Origin: Rhodobacterales bacterium LSUCC0031
Lineage (GTDB): Bacteria > Pseudomonadota > Alphaproteobacteria > Rhodobacterales > Rhodobacteraceae
Length of the DNA stretch: 64,000 nucleotides
Direction of reading: 5' to 3'
Assembly (NCBI GenBank): GCA_015689735.1
Contig: WVSP01000003.1
Span: 186,001 to 250,000, forward strand
Shown: positions 47,922-56,843 of the stretch, in pieces
How positions within the stretch are numbered: position 1 is the stretch's first letter
How the letters are laid out: each line of letters starts with the position of its first letter
Made by a program: the position numbers and the translations under genes
The notes under the pieces: model-generated
What the model was told of the DNA's origin: nothing
The model's database searches: none
Seen by the model: the letters and a program-made list of their open reading frames with translations, nothing else

Positions 47922-48326
47922 TCAGCCTGCGATCATCCGCGCCACCATCACCCCGCCCCATGCCGACAGCGCGGTGACAGCGACACCCCATGTCAGGTCA
48001 AGCGCTACGATCTGCGGATGCCAATCGCGCATCACCGCCCAGCTGGTGAATTCATAGGTGCCATAGGCCACCAGCCCCAAAATCGCCCCATTGACCAGCG
48101 CCATATGCGGCACCCCGTCGCGCAGCGCGGGCCAGCCCGCGAAATAGGTCACGCCGCCCATATAGGTCAGGTAAAACAGCGCGGCGGGCAACAGCCGAAA
48201 CCCGCCGGGGTACAGCGCATCGCCCAGATGCCGGGCAAACACCGGCTGGATCACCGCGCGCAGCATCAGCGCATCGGCGATCAGGAAGATGATCGCGGTG
48301 GCAAGGAATAGCGTGATCAGGGACAT
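47922..48326 (-). CDS. DUF2177 membrane protein
   Basis: A 134-residue protein with four predicted membrane helices: LITLFLATAIIFLIADALML, LLPAALFYLTYMGGVTYFA, ALVNGAILGLVAYGTYEF and DLTWGVAVTALSAWGGVMV. The GAILGLVAYGTYEFTSWAVMRDW segment is the DUF2177 hallmark. Function unknown. ATG 48326 (with GGAG five bases upstream) is preferred over the GTG two codons earlier. It ends 67 bp from the cold-shock gene stop on the other strand. Confidence 0.85.
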   Translation of the reverse strand: MSLITLFLATAIIFLIADALMLRAVIQPVFARHLGDALYPGGFRLLPAALFYLTYMGGVTYFAGWPALRDGVPHMALVNGAILGLVAYGTYEFTSWAVMRDWHPQIVALDLTWGVAVTALSAWGGVMVARMIAG

Positions 48327-48400
48327 GGGCACTCCACCTTCAGGGTACGGCAGAGGTAGGGCGCAGGCGCAATGCTGTCCAGCGGCCCCTCCCGATGTTC

Positions 48401-48425
48401 CGTCGGGTGGGCATTCTGCCCACCA
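48401..48425. repeat. REP-like palindrome A
   Basis: GGTGGGCA-TTC-TGCCCACC (48406-48424), preceded by CGTCG. It resembles the REP-type units (GTAGGGTGGGC...GCCCACC) scattered in many proteobacterial genomes. It marks the left edge of the AT-rich ATPase island. Confidence 0.5.
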
Positions 48426-48437
48426 TTTTGGAGTAAA

Positions 48438-48446
48438 GGCCTACCC
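48438..48446. repeat. 9-bp direct repeat flanking the AT-rich island, left copy
   Basis: GGCCTACCC, identical to 50255-50263. The pair encloses the ATPase gene and its AT-rich flanks with little extra. It may be a target-site duplication or attachment remnant, or chance; nine bases between two GC-rich borders is weak evidence alone. Confidence 0.3.
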
Positions 48447-48481
48447 TACGCGTGCTGGCATGGAAACAAAACAAATTTTTC

Positions 48482-50107
48482 CTATGCCAGAATAGACAGG
48501 GAAGAATGCAACATTGGATGTATACGAATCTTGGTTTGTGAATCGAAGACGCCCGAATTAATCGACCTTTGTGTCTTGTAAAACCATTGAACGGGCGCAG
48601 CGGATGAAGTATTTATCCCCACCACGCCCATCAAATATAGTCTCTCAATCACCCGGGACAAAACAGAGTGAAGTTGGTGATCACCACCGCTCTCGAAACA
48701 TGCCTCAATTAACGACCATATTTTATCGGAGCGGTATTTTGCATCGTGGCAAAAATACTCCATAAGGTTTTCGAGTGTTTTTGTCGTTTCGAGCTCTCCA
48801 AAGCTAAAAAACTCTCGCCTTCCCTCAAGTAACTTCAAAGTTGGCTCAGCGCCAGGGAAAATGGGACGCCATTCATCGATTAACGCGTTCCTCCGGCTCT
48901 CAGAATACATTCTTTCTGCGGAACGCACATTACCCCTGCGTACTTGTGGGTTTCCAGCAGATTCGGTCAAACACAGGTTCACAAAGGTGATTACATCACG
49001 CGGTCTATGCAACGTACGCTCAATAATATACTTGATTGCCTTCTCGGAGCCAACATTCTCGATGAAGATATCATCAAAATGTACGTTCTCTTTCGTATAT
49101 TTTTTCCTATAGAGGTAATTAATCCTCTTATTAACCAGTTCTTTTAACTGCTCAGCATCCCACTTCATTCTAAGTATATAATCATCGTATTTTTCGCTTT
49201 GAAAGCCTCTCTCCTTAGTCTCTTGAATTACCCTCTCCATCAGGTCTGATCTAAGAGCAACCACAACCTTTAAGTCAGTTATGCGACGCATGCTCTTCAA
49301 AGATTCAATAAGCGAACGCACCAAGTGCACCCTAACGCCATCATCAACCCAATTCTCATCGAGCCGATCAATCAAGACGTAACTTGTTTGTAGAGATCTT
49401 TCGTCATACTCAGCAAGAAGGTTAATAACTTGGGAGAGCTCCGAAAGAAGATCAGCATCAACAAACTTGCGCAACCTCTGTTGGAGTTGTGACTTCTTCT
49501 CAGTGCTCGTTTTTCTCACATACCCAGCGTCAGCGCGGAATTTTTCAACCTCAGATCCGAAATTTGCGTAAATCTCACCCTCAAGGGATGAAGTAATTTC
49601 CTTGACGCTCTCATCAAACCCAATCCAAAACTTCTTTTCCCACCTCTCTAAATACTTTAACGCCTTCTGCCTTGGGCCCGCATCCTTGAAATAATCTTTT
49701 ATTCTTATCCAGAGTTTACTGGACTTTTGCTCATTATCAACTCGAAATCGAATCTTTATATATTCCAAACAGATTACATGTCGCCAAAGCGCTTGAAAGA
49801 AATGATCCATCGGAACATCGACAGCAATCAAGAAGTTTATTACGTCACTATTTGAAATATAACTTAACGACAATTCATCAAGCTGAATGGCTATACAGCG
49901 GTCCTTTTCTTGCTCAAGCTTTCTTATGATCGCAGTCTTTCCAACACCAGTTGATCCAAGAATAATCATCTTGGAGGACTTGGGATCAGATATTTCTGAA
50001 TATGAGGGATGGTCGAAAAAGCACTGAAAGAGAAACTCATCATCCGCCTCAGCAGATATTTGGCCGATAGCTGCACTATTAGGAATAATTAAGCTCGACT
50101 TACTCAT
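48482..50107 (-). CDS. AT-rich orphan P-loop ATPase (Sll1717/KAP-STAND-like)
   Basis: A 541-residue protein of unknown function. Walker A is ILGSTGVGKTAII (about residues 50-62), a Walker B-like strand is YVLIDRLDENW (244-254), a sensor-like strand is VVVALRSDL (282-290), and TLHRPRDVITFVN (366-378) resembles the RPRD segment of Sll1717-family P-loop ATPases. Residues about 120-235 are a charged helical insertion rich in Lys and Glu. The base composition is far more AT-rich than every neighbour and the codon choice (TTA, AGA, ATA on its strand) is foreign, so recent transfer is likely. Such lone ATPases are often found among phage-defence genes, but no partner is adjacent. ATG 50107 has GAGG at good spacing. 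Confidence 0.75.
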   Translation of the reverse strand: MSKSSLIIPNSAAIGQISAEADDEFLFQCFFDHPSYSEISDPKSSKMIILGSTGVGKTAIIRKLEQEKDRCIAIQLDELSLSYISNSDVINFLIAVDVPMDHFFQALWRHVICLEYIKIRFRVDNEQKSSKLWIRIKDYFKDAGPRQKALKYLERWEKKFWIGFDESVKEITSSLEGEIYANFGSEVEKFRADAGYVRKTSTEKKSQLQQRLRKFVDADLLSELSQVINLLAEYDERSLQTSYVLIDRLDENWVDDGVRVHLVRSLIESLKSMRRITDLKVVVALRSDLMERVIQETKERGFQSEKYDDYILRMKWDAEQLKELVNKRINYLYRKKYTKENVHFDDIFIENVGSEKAIKYIIERTLHRPRDVITFVNLCLTESAGNPQVRRGNVRSAERMYSESRRNALIDEWRPIFPGAEPTLKLLEGRREFFSFGELETTKTLENLMEYFCHDAKYRSDKIWSLIEACFESGGDHQLHSVLSRVIERLYLMGVVGINTSSAAPVQWFYKTQRSINSGVFDSQTKIRIHPMLHSSLSILA

Positions 50108-50243
50108 CACTTCACCTCAAAACCGACATCAAAACGAAGAAATCATCAACCGAAGAGACGCTCTTTCAACATTTACACGAATTCCTCCAAGTTTAGCCAC
50201 TGCGTAACTTCACACAAAGAGAAAATCGTTCTTACTCCCCACC

Positions 50244-51167
50244 CTACCCCCTACGGCCTACCCCCCCAAACACCCCTTCGAACTCCCGCCATTCCCCCTT
50301 GCTCATCCCGCTCGTCTCCTGCGTCACCGCCTCGCCCGCCAGACGCCGGCGCAAGACCTCGATCCCCTTGGCCGAGAGCGACACGCCCCCCATGCGGTAA
50401 TCGGCGAAGGCCGCATAGGCGATCGGCACCCAATCGGCGACCAGCTTGCACATCAGATCGGCATAGACGCGGATCTCGTATTGCGCATGGGCATCGGCGC
50501 GCAGCCGCAGGAAGTGGAACAGGTTGTGCAGATCCACCTTCCAATACCATTGCGTATAGACATTGGCGGGCAGGTTCATCCGCGCCAGTTCGCGGGCCAA
50601 GCCCTGCTGGCCGTCCTGTGACAGCATCGCCTCGTAATTGTCATAGGCCCGGCCCGCATCCGCTTTCAGCATCTCCAGCACCCGCGCGGCCTCGGCCCCC
50701 TCCAGCACGGCACCCCGGCCCTGGTTGTTGACCGTCGATTGCGCCGCCAGATGTTCGGGCGCTGGGATGTAGAATTCCCGGTCGAGGATCGAATAGCGCG
50801 CCGAATACTCGTTCACATTCGCCGTGCGGTGCCGGATCCATTGCCGCGCCACGAAGACGGGCAGCTTGACGTGGAACTTGACCTCGCACATCTCGAAGGG
50901 CGTCGAATGCCAATGCCGCATCAAATAGCGGATCAACCCCTCGTCATTGCTGACATGCTTGGTCCCTGCGCCATAGCTCACACGCGCGGCCTGCACGATG
51001 GCGCTGTCATCGCCCATATAGTCGATCACGCGGACAAAACCGTGATCCAGCACCGGATGGGCGGTGTAGAGATGCGCCTCCATCCCCTCGCTCACTGCGC
51101 GCAGCGTGGGCTTGGGCGTGGCGCGGGCGGCGGCGATCTCGGCTTGGGCCTCGGGGCTGAGCGGCAT
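50244..51167 (-). CDS. thyX: ThyX, flavin-dependent thymidylate synthase
   Basis: FAD-dependent enzyme making dTMP from dUMP with methylenetetrahydrofolate and NADPH. The 307-residue protein carries the ThyX signature [15 protein letters not shown], plus [26 protein letters not shown] before it and [18 protein letters not shown] after it, which binds dUMP and flavin. The protein is at the long end of the family, with an N-terminal 25-residue and a C-terminal 40-residue extension. Its 3' end borders the AT-rich island, and the last codons contain the right copy of the 9-bp direct repeat. Confidence 0.96.
   Translation of the reverse strand: MPLSPEAQAEIAAARATPKPTLRAVSEGMEAHLYTAHPVLDHGFVRVIDYMGDDSAIVQAARVSYGAGTKHVSNDEGLIRYLMRHWHSTPFEMCEVKFHVKLPVFVARQWIRHRTANVNEYSARYSILDREFYIPAPEHLAAQSTVNNQGRGAVLEGAEAARVLEMLKADAGRAYDNYEAMLSQDGQQGLARELARMNLPANVYTQWYWKVDLHNLFHFLRLRADAHAQYEIRVYADLMCKLVADWVPIAYAAFADYRMGGVSLSAKGIEVLRRRLAGEAVTQETSGMSKGEWREFEGVFGGVGRRG
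50255..50263. repeat. 9-bp direct repeat flanking the AT-rich island, right copy
   Basis: GGCCTACCC within the last codons of thyX; matches 48438-48446. See the left copy. Confidence 0.3.
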
Positions 51168-51386
51168 GGGGCCTCTCCTTTTTCAGCAGGGACTTTCAGG
51201 GCGAACCCCAACATCTTGCATCACACCCACCCCATACCGCAAGATAAAGGGGGTGCGATCAGGCGCAGTTACCCACAAGAAATTTCCCCCTCGCGCAAGT
51301 TGGCAAATTTTCCTGCCTCTGGGGGCTGCACCGGGCCGCGCCCTGCGCTAGCTTGACCTCAAGCGCCAACAGAAGAGGCAAAACCG

Positions 51387-51809
51387 ATGAAATACCTGCA
51401 CACCATGGTCCGGGTCAAAGATCTCGACGCGTCAATGGCGTTTTACCGTTTGCTCGGCCTGCACCAAACCCGGCGCAACGACTACGAACAGGGCCGCTTT
51501 TCGCTGATCTTCATGGCCGCCCCCGGCGATGAGGATTGCCCGATCGAGTTGACCTATAATTGGGATGGCGATGAGGGCCTTCCCGCCGATAGCCGCCATT
51601 TCGGTCATATCGCCTATGCGGTCGATGACATCTACGCCACGTGCCAGCATTTGATGGATAATGGCGTGACGATCAACCGCCCGCCGCGTGACGGTCGCAT
51701 GGCCTTCGTCCGCTCCCCCGACAACATCTCGATCGAGCTGTTGCAAAAAGGCGCCCCCCTGCCCCCGGCCGAGCCTTGGGCCGCCATGCCCAATACGGGC
51801 CATTGGTGA
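51387..51809 (+). CDS. VOC-fold protein, lactoylglutathione lyase-like
   Basis: A 140-residue glyoxalase I-type protein: YLHTMVRVKDLDASMAFYRLLGLH, then IELTYNWDGDEG, HFGHIAYAVDDIYATCQHL and FVRSPDNISIELLQKG. The metal ligands expected for GloA are present (His6, Glu in IELTYN, His in GHIAYAV, Glu in ISIELL). The conserved active-site region supports methylglyoxal detoxification with glutathione, although some residues (R-rich loop DYEQGRF) vary. It overlaps the DUF1194 gene by 4 bp. Confidence 0.82.
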   Translation: MKYLHTMVRVKDLDASMAFYRLLGLHQTRRNDYEQGRFSLIFMAAPGDEDCPIELTYNWDGDEGLPADSRHFGHIAYAVDDIYATCQHLMDNGVTINRPPRDGRMAFVRSPDNISIELLQKGAPLPPAEPWAAMPNTGHW

Positions 51810-52507
51810 TCCGCGCGGCGGCCACTGCCCTTTGCCTATGGGCCGCACCCGTCGCGGCCCAAGACACCTGTCGCCTCGCCCTGCAACTGGGCTTCGATGT
51901 CTCGGCCTCGGTCGATGCCGCCGAACACCGCCAGCAACGCGCAGGCATCGCCGCAGCCCTTCTCGCACCCGAAATCACCGCCGCCTTTCTCGAAGGGCCA
52001 GGCCCCGTGGCGGTCTCGATCTTCGAATGGTCGGGCCGCTTCCAACAGCAGGTCATCGCCGATTGGGTGCTGGTGCGCAGCGAGGGCGATCTGGTCAGCA
52101 TGGCCGAAACCGTGCTTGCCCATCCGCGCAGCGCCCAAGACAGCCCCACCGCCATCGGCTATGCGCTCGCCTTCGCGGCCGCGCGCTTCGACACCGCCCC
52201 CGATTGCCTGTTTCGCACGATCGATATCTCGGGCGACGGGCTGAACAATGACGGCTTCCCGCCCGGCGCGGCCTATGCGCATTTCCCCTTCGATGGTGTC
52301 ACCGTGAACGGGCTGGCGATCGGCGGCGCGGCCACCGACATCACCCGCTACTTCCAAGATCAGCTCATCCACGGCCCCGGCGCCTTTGTCGAATACGCAG
52401 CCACCCATGATGATTTTGCCGCAGCCTTCCGCCGCAAGCTTGAACGCGAATTACGCGTGATGATCTTGGGCGCGCGCGCCCTGCCCACGGGCCAACTTCC
52501 GCTCTAA
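51806..52507 (+). CDS. DUF1194 (VWA-like) secreted protein
   Basis: A 233-residue protein with a signal peptide (RAAATALCLWAAPVAAQ) and a von Willebrand A-like domain. LQLGFDVSASVDAAEHRQQR gives the DxSxS metal site; TAIGYALAFAA and RTIDISGDGLNNDG are further DUF1194 landmarks. The start is taken as GTG 51806, which overlaps the preceding TGA and puts the signal peptide at the N-terminus; an ATG 30 bp upstream is in frame but inside the preceding gene. Function unknown; probably periplasmic. Confidence 0.82.
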   Translation: MIRAAATALCLWAAPVAAQDTCRLALQLGFDVSASVDAAEHRQQRAGIAAALLAPEITAAFLEGPGPVAVSIFEWSGRFQQQVIADWVLVRSEGDLVSMAETVLAHPRSAQDSPTAIGYALAFAAARFDTAPDCLFRTIDISGDGLNNDGFPPGAAYAHFPFDGVTVNGLAIGGAATDITRYFQDQLIHGPGAFVEYAATHDDFAAAFRRKLERELRVMILGARALPTGQLPL

Positions 52508-52510
52508 GCC

Positions 52511-52544
52511 CATCTTTGCTTCAAAAATACTCCCGCCGGAGGCC
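52511..52544 (+). repeat. Dispersed intergenic element, copy 4
   Basis: Four bases after the DUF1194 stop: CATCTTTGCTTCAAAAATAC, TCCCGCCGGAGGCC. Same T/A core and CCCGCCGGAGGC block as copy 2; no terminal GC hairpin is complete here. Confidence 0.5.
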
Positions 52545-52570
52545 GCGATCGCCCGCCACGGGCATGGGCC

Positions 52571-52924
52571 TCAGACCGGAAGTGCCGCCAGCCCCACGCG
52601 CCGCCCCTCCGACAATAGCACATTATAGGTGCGGCACGCTGCGGGGCTTGCCGCGATCTCGACACCGATCCCCGCCCCCTCCAACGCGCGGCGCAGGGCG
52701 GTGGGGATGGGCGCAATCTCGGCTCCCGTGCCGACAAAGAGGACATCGATCTGATCCGCCGCCGCGATAAGCCGCGCGTCATCGCCATAACCGGCCCATG
52801 CAAAGACGCCCGTGGGCAAGATGATCACCGCCCCTGAGACCACCGCGCCACCGACCCGGAAAAAGCCCGGCCCATAGCCATCGACCGGACGACTGTCGTC
52901 GAATGTAACCTCGTTCAAGCGCAT
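52571..52924 (-). CDS. Mth938-like (DUF498) domain protein
   Basis: A 117-residue protein with the Mth938/NDUFAF3-like fold: VDGYGPGFFRVGG, VIILPTGVFAWAGYG, DVLFVGTGAEIAPIP and ACRTYNVLLSEGRRVGLAALPV. Relatives include mitochondrial complex I assembly factor NDUFAF3. It lies downstream of secD-secF-tauE on the same strand, the usual neighbourhood in Rhodobacterales, suggesting a membrane-protein biogenesis link. Confidence 0.85.
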   Translation of the reverse strand: MRLNEVTFDDSRPVDGYGPGFFRVGGAVVSGAVIILPTGVFAWAGYGDDARLIAAADQIDVLFVGTGAEIAPIPTALRRALEGAGIGVEIAASPAACRTYNVLLSEGRRVGLAALPV

Positions 52925-52940
52925 GATTTCATTCTCCCGC

Positions 52941-53693
52941 TCACGTCCAGATCGGCAGCCCGACCAGGCCGGACGCCGCGATGATCACATAGGCGACCCG
53001 CCGATAAAGCCGTTCGGCCGCGGGGTCGAACAGCGCCTGCCCGATCCAGTTCCCCACAGCATAAGGCAGCATCAACACGACCCCAAGCCAGATCGCCACC
53101 GCCGACAACAGCCCTTGCACCCATAACTGCCCCAGTAACAACCCCGAGCACAGCGTCAGGAACACGAGCGTATTGGCCCGCGTCTGGGCAGCGGGCGCGC
53201 CCACGCCGAGGTTGAACAAGATCACCACAGGCCCCGTCACACCCGTCGCCCCGCCGATCACCCCCGTCGCCGCCCCAACCCCGACCCGAGCCGCAGGGCG
53301 GGGGCGCGCCGCCATCCGCCAGCCTGCAACCAGCACGGCCAAGGTGACCAAGACCACAACCGACACCGCCAGCCGGATCGATGCCCCATCCCAGACCCGC
53401 AAGGCCCAGATGCCGAGGGGAAAGCCGATCATGGTGCCAAGCAACATATGCCCCAGCGCCCGCTGATCCACTGCCCCCCAAGCCCGCGGCACCACCGTGA
53501 CAAGCGCAACCAAGGCTGTCAGCGCGAAGGCCGCGACCGCCATGGCAGGCGGCACCAAACCGACCGAGATCGGCATGAAAACCAAAGCCGCGCCAAATCC
53601 CGCGAACCCATAGACCGTGCCGGCCAAGAGGGCGGCGGCGCAGAGCCAAGGCAGGACCGGCAGCGCAAGGGCTGCCGCTAGCGCCTCAAGCAT
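52941..53693 (-). CDS. TauE/SafE-family membrane transporter
   Basis: A 250-residue membrane protein with about eight helices and the TauE/SafE duplicated pattern: AGTVYGFAGFGAALVFMP near the N-terminus and GATGVIGGATGVTGPVVILF in the second half. The family exports sulfite or organosulfonates. It overlaps the secF stop by 8 bp. A link with the cuyA sulfite product is possible but the genes are 22 kb apart. Confidence 0.82.
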   Translation of the reverse strand: MLEALAAALALPVLPWLCAAALLAGTVYGFAGFGAALVFMPISVGLVPPAMAVAAFALTALVALVTVVPRAWGAVDQRALGHMLLGTMIGFPLGIWALRVWDGASIRLAVSVVVLVTLAVLVAGWRMAARPRPAARVGVGAATGVIGGATGVTGPVVILFNLGVGAPAAQTRANTLVFLTLCSGLLLGQLWVQGLLSAVAIWLGVVLMLPYAVGNWIGQALFDPAAERLYRRVAYVIIAASGLVGLPIWT

Positions 53694-54654
53694 CGATATT
53701 GGAGAACTGCGTGCCAGACTTCTGATCGGGCTTCGACCAATCGCGCTTGACCCCGATCATCAAGACTACGTTCTTGGCCACATAGATCGAGGAATACGTC
53801 CCCACGATCACACCCCAGAAAATCGCGAAAACAAAGCCCCGGATCACATCGCCACCCAAGATGAGCAGGGCCAGAAGCGCGATCAGCGTCGTGCCAGATG
53901 TCATCAAGGTGCGCGACAGCGTCTCATTGGCCGACAGGTTCATGACCTCTTGCAAGGGCCGCGACTTGTACTTGATCAGGTTCTCGCGCAGCCGGTCAAA
54001 GATCACCACCGTGTCGTTGATCGAATAGCCGATGATCGTCAAAAGTGCTGCGATCGTGGCCAGATCGAACCGGATCTGCAACAGGCTGAAGATCCCGATG
54101 GTGAGGATGACATCATGGATCAAAGCCGCGATTGCACCGACCGAGAACTGCCATTCAAATCGTAGCCAAATATAGACCAAGATCGCGCCAAGTGCGGCCA
54201 ATACGGCGATGATTGCGGTCTGGATCAACTCGCCCGACACCTTGGGACCGACCGACTCGACCGATGGAAAGGTGATGTCAGGCACCACCGCGGCAAGGGC
54301 CGCCTCGACCGCGGCGATCACGGCTGGTGTCACCGCCTCGGCCCCGTCTTGCGCCTGGATGCGGATCATCGCGACATTCTGGTCCGGCCCAAAGGTCGGA
54401 TCGAAAACTTGCGTGATCGACACATCGCCCAGCGCCAGCGGCGCCAAAGCATCGCGGTAAAGCCCCACATCAACGGCCACAGCACTTTGCGTGCGGATCG
54501 TCGTGCCGCCCAGAAAATCGATCCCGAAATTCAGCCCCATCGCCAGCCAGATGCCGATCGACAACACCATCGCCACCACCGACGCACCAAAGGTCAGCCG
54601 CGCATGTTTGAAGAAATCAAAATTGGTCTCTTGGGGAACCAGCCTTAGGCGCAT
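53686..54654 (-). CDS. secF: SecF, protein translocase auxiliary subunit
   Basis: SecF (322 residues) works with SecD to drive late stages of protein export with the proton gradient. Six membrane helices; the periplasmic-proximal LNFGIDFLGGTTIRTQ is the Sec_GG motif. Later signatures are IWLRFEWQFSVGAIAALIHDVILTIG and VVIFDRLRENLIKYKSR, and SRTLMTSGTTLIALLALLILGG. It lies 3 bp downstream of secD. Confidence 0.97.
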   Translation of the reverse strand: MRLRLVPQETNFDFFKHARLTFGASVVAMVLSIGIWLAMGLNFGIDFLGGTTIRTQSAVAVDVGLYRDALAPLALGDVSITQVFDPTFGPDQNVAMIRIQAQDGAEAVTPAVIAAVEAALAAVVPDITFPSVESVGPKVSGELIQTAIIAVLAALGAILVYIWLRFEWQFSVGAIAALIHDVILTIGIFSLLQIRFDLATIAALLTIIGYSINDTVVIFDRLRENLIKYKSRPLQEVMNLSANETLSRTLMTSGTTLIALLALLILGGDVIRGFVFAIFWGVIVGTYSSIYVAKNVVLMIGVKRDWSKPDQKSGTQFSNIDA

Positions 54655-54657
54655 ATC

Positions 54658-56325
54658 TCAGACCTCGATTGTCTTGGGGCGACGGCGGTCGAACCATGTC
54701 ACGATCAAAAGCCGCGTGACATAGATCGCCGTGAACACCGATGTGATGATCCCGATCCCCAGCGTGATCGAAAAGCCGCGCACCGGCCCCGAGCCAAGCG
54801 CAAACAAGATCACCGCGATAATGAAAGTCGTCAGGTTCGCGTCGATGATCGCCGAAAGCGCACGGGAATACCCCAACTCGATGGCGCGCGCCGGCCCCTT
54901 GGCGGTGCGCAACTCCTCGCGGATGCGCTCAAAGACCAGCACATTGGCATCGACCGCCATCCCGATGGTCAAGACGATCCCCGCGATCCCCGGAAGGGTC
55001 AGCGTCGCGCCGATCAAGCTCAACACACCAAAAATCAAGCCGACATTGAGCAAAAGCGCGATCGCGGCAAAAACCCCGAACAGCCCGTAACTTGCCACCA
55101 TGAAGATCAGCACGGCCGCAAAAGCGACCAGCGCCGCAATCTCGCCCGCCGCGATGCTGTCGGCACCCAATTCCGGCCCGATGGTCCGCTCCTCCAAGAA
55201 CACCATCTGTGCGGGCAACGCGCCCGCGCGCAACAGCACCGCCAGTTCGGTCGACTCCTCGACCGTGAAATTGCCCGTGATCTGCCCCGACCCGCCGGTA
55301 ATCGCCTGCCGAATGACGGGGGCGGAAATCACCTCCTCATCGAGCACGATCGCGAAAGGCGCGCCGACATTGGCGGCCGTGTAATTGCCGAAATCCCGCG
55401 CGCCCGACGGGTTGAAGCGGAAGGTCACCGCCGGTTGCCCGCTTTGCTGGTCAAAGGCGGGCTGGCTATCGACCAGATCATCGCCCGTGACCACCGGGCT
55501 TTGCTCGAGGATGTAGAACACCCCCTCCTCATCCATCGCGGGCAACAGGATTTGGCGCGCATCGACCGATGCGGTACCATCCGAGGTGCGCCCAACGACC
55601 GGGTGAAAGGTCAGCCGCGCGGTGGTGCCGATCAAATCCTTGAGTTCCTGCGCCGACCCGATCCCCGGCACCTGGATCAAGATCCGATCCGCCCCCTGGC
55701 GCTGGATCGTCGGCTCGCGCGTGCCTGCCTCATCGACACGGCGGCGCACGATCTCGACCGATTGCTGCATGGTCCGGTCATCGGTCGCCTGCCGCTCGGC
55801 CTCCGACAAGGTGACGATCACCAGATCGTTCTCGCCCCGCACCTCGAGTGTGGGCGCACCCACCCCGGTCAGGCTGACCACAGGCGTGGCCAGCGTGCGC
55901 ACCGCGGCGACGGCGGCCGCGATCCCCTCGGGCTGGCTGATGCGCACATGCAATTCGCCCACCGGCGCATCTTGCCGCCGGATCGTGCCGACCTGATCGC
56001 GGGCGTCGCGCAGCACATCGCGCACGTCGGGCCACAGCCCATCCATCCGCGCCTCGTAAACATCGCCCAATTGCACCTCGGCCAACAGATGCGCACCGCC
56101 GCGCAGATCGAGACCCAGATTGACCAAGGTCGAAGGCAGCAGATCGGGCCAAAGCGCGCGTTCGGCGGCCAAGGCATCGCTGACCGCCCCGGTCTGTTCG
56201 ATTACGGCCACGGCATCATTATGCCGCTCGACCCGCTCGTAAAACAGGTTGGGCATGGCAAAGGCCAAACCGGCCAAGACCACCGAAATGATCATCAGCC
56301 GGTTCCAAAGCGGGATCTGCAACAT
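54658..56325 (-). CDS. secD: SecD, protein translocase auxiliary subunit
   Basis: SecD, 555 residues. N-terminal LVNLGLDLRGGAHLLAEVQ is the Sec_GG motif, after one membrane helix. The large periplasmic domains follow. The transport half shows SGQITGNFTVEES, AGALPAQMVFLEERTIGPELG, GIAGIVLTIGMAVDANVLVFERIREEL and the membrane helices to the C-terminus. Downstream order is secD-secF-tauE-Mth938. Confidence 0.97.
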   Translation of the reverse strand: MLQIPLWNRLMIISVVLAGLAFAMPNLFYERVERHNDAVAVIEQTGAVSDALAAERALWPDLLPSTLVNLGLDLRGGAHLLAEVQLGDVYEARMDGLWPDVRDVLRDARDQVGTIRRQDAPVGELHVRISQPEGIAAAVAAVRTLATPVVSLTGVGAPTLEVRGENDLVIVTLSEAERQATDDRTMQQSVEIVRRRVDEAGTREPTIQRQGADRILIQVPGIGSAQELKDLIGTTARLTFHPVVGRTSDGTASVDARQILLPAMDEEGVFYILEQSPVVTGDDLVDSQPAFDQQSGQPAVTFRFNPSGARDFGNYTAANVGAPFAIVLDEEVISAPVIRQAITGGSGQITGNFTVEESTELAVLLRAGALPAQMVFLEERTIGPELGADSIAAGEIAALVAFAAVLIFMVASYGLFGVFAAIALLLNVGLIFGVLSLIGATLTLPGIAGIVLTIGMAVDANVLVFERIREELRTAKGPARAIELGYSRALSAIIDANLTTFIIAVILFALGSGPVRGFSITLGIGIITSVFTAIYVTRLLIVTWFDRRRPKTIEV

Positions 56326-56346
56326 GATGAAAGGCCCTTTCAGCCG

Positions 56347-56366
56347 GTCCGCCGCAACCGGCGGAC
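56347..56366 (-). promoter_or_regulatory. Hairpin between yajC and secD
   Basis: GTCCGCCG (56347-56354) and CGGCGGAC (56359-56366), loop CAAC, in the 48-bp gap. No U-tract. It may set the relative expression of the abundant YajC and the scarcer SecD. Confidence 0.5.
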
Positions 56367-56373
56367 GCCAAGA

Positions 56374-56655
56374 TCACTCCTTGGCGGGTTCCGTCTTCGA
56401 GCGCACCTGCGCAATCGTCGGGCGCACGACGCGCACCTTCACACCATCGGACAGTTCAACCTCGACCTCGGTCTCGTCCTTCACCTTGGTGATCTTGCCG
56501 ATCAAGCCACCTTGGGTGACGATCTCATCACCCCGGCGCAGCGCCGCGATCATGGCCTGATGCTCCTTCACCTTCTTTTGCTGCGGGCGGATCAACAGGA
56601 AATACATGATCACGAAGATCAGGATCAACGGCACGAACTGGGCGAAAGCATCCAT
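56374..56655 (-). CDS. yajC: YajC, SecDF-associated translocase subunit
   Basis: A 93-residue protein with one membrane helix: FVPLILIFVIMYFLLIRPQQKKVKEHQ, then the soluble GDEIVTQGGLIGKITKVKDETEVEVEL. The LIRPQQKK junction and GDEVVTxGGxxGxI are family signatures. ATG 56655 gives the standard start. It is the first gene of the yajC-secD-secF run. Confidence 0.95.
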   Translation of the reverse strand: MDAFAQFVPLILIFVIMYFLLIRPQQKKVKEHQAMIAALRRGDEIVTQGGLIGKITKVKDETEVEVELSDGVKVRVVRPTIAQVRSKTEPAKE

Positions 56656-56809
56656 GTCTCTCGGGGTCCTCTTTGGCGTGGTTGCCGGGGACAGCATCGC
56701 CCCCGCTCGAAAGTCGGCGCACCCTACTTAGCCCCTCTGACGATGGCAAGGCGCGCACAAGGTCACATGGGCAAGCACAAAGCCACCGGCAAGGGGCAGG
56801 CAAGCCAAC

Positions 56810-56831
56810 CCTCGGCCAGACCTCGGCCAGA
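56810..56831. repeat. 11-bp tandem duplication
   Basis: CCTCGGCCAGA occurs twice in direct tandem (56810-56820, 56821-56831) in the gap upstream of the pentapeptide-repeat gene and divergent from yajC. Two copies only. Confidence 0.6.
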
Positions 56832-56843
56832 GCATAGGCCGTG

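Noticed and set aside
52941-53693. TauE/SafE gene as the CuyZ sulfite exporter partner of cuyA
   Set aside because: It is 22 kb away and embedded in the secDF neighbourhood; sequence family alone cannot assign this role.
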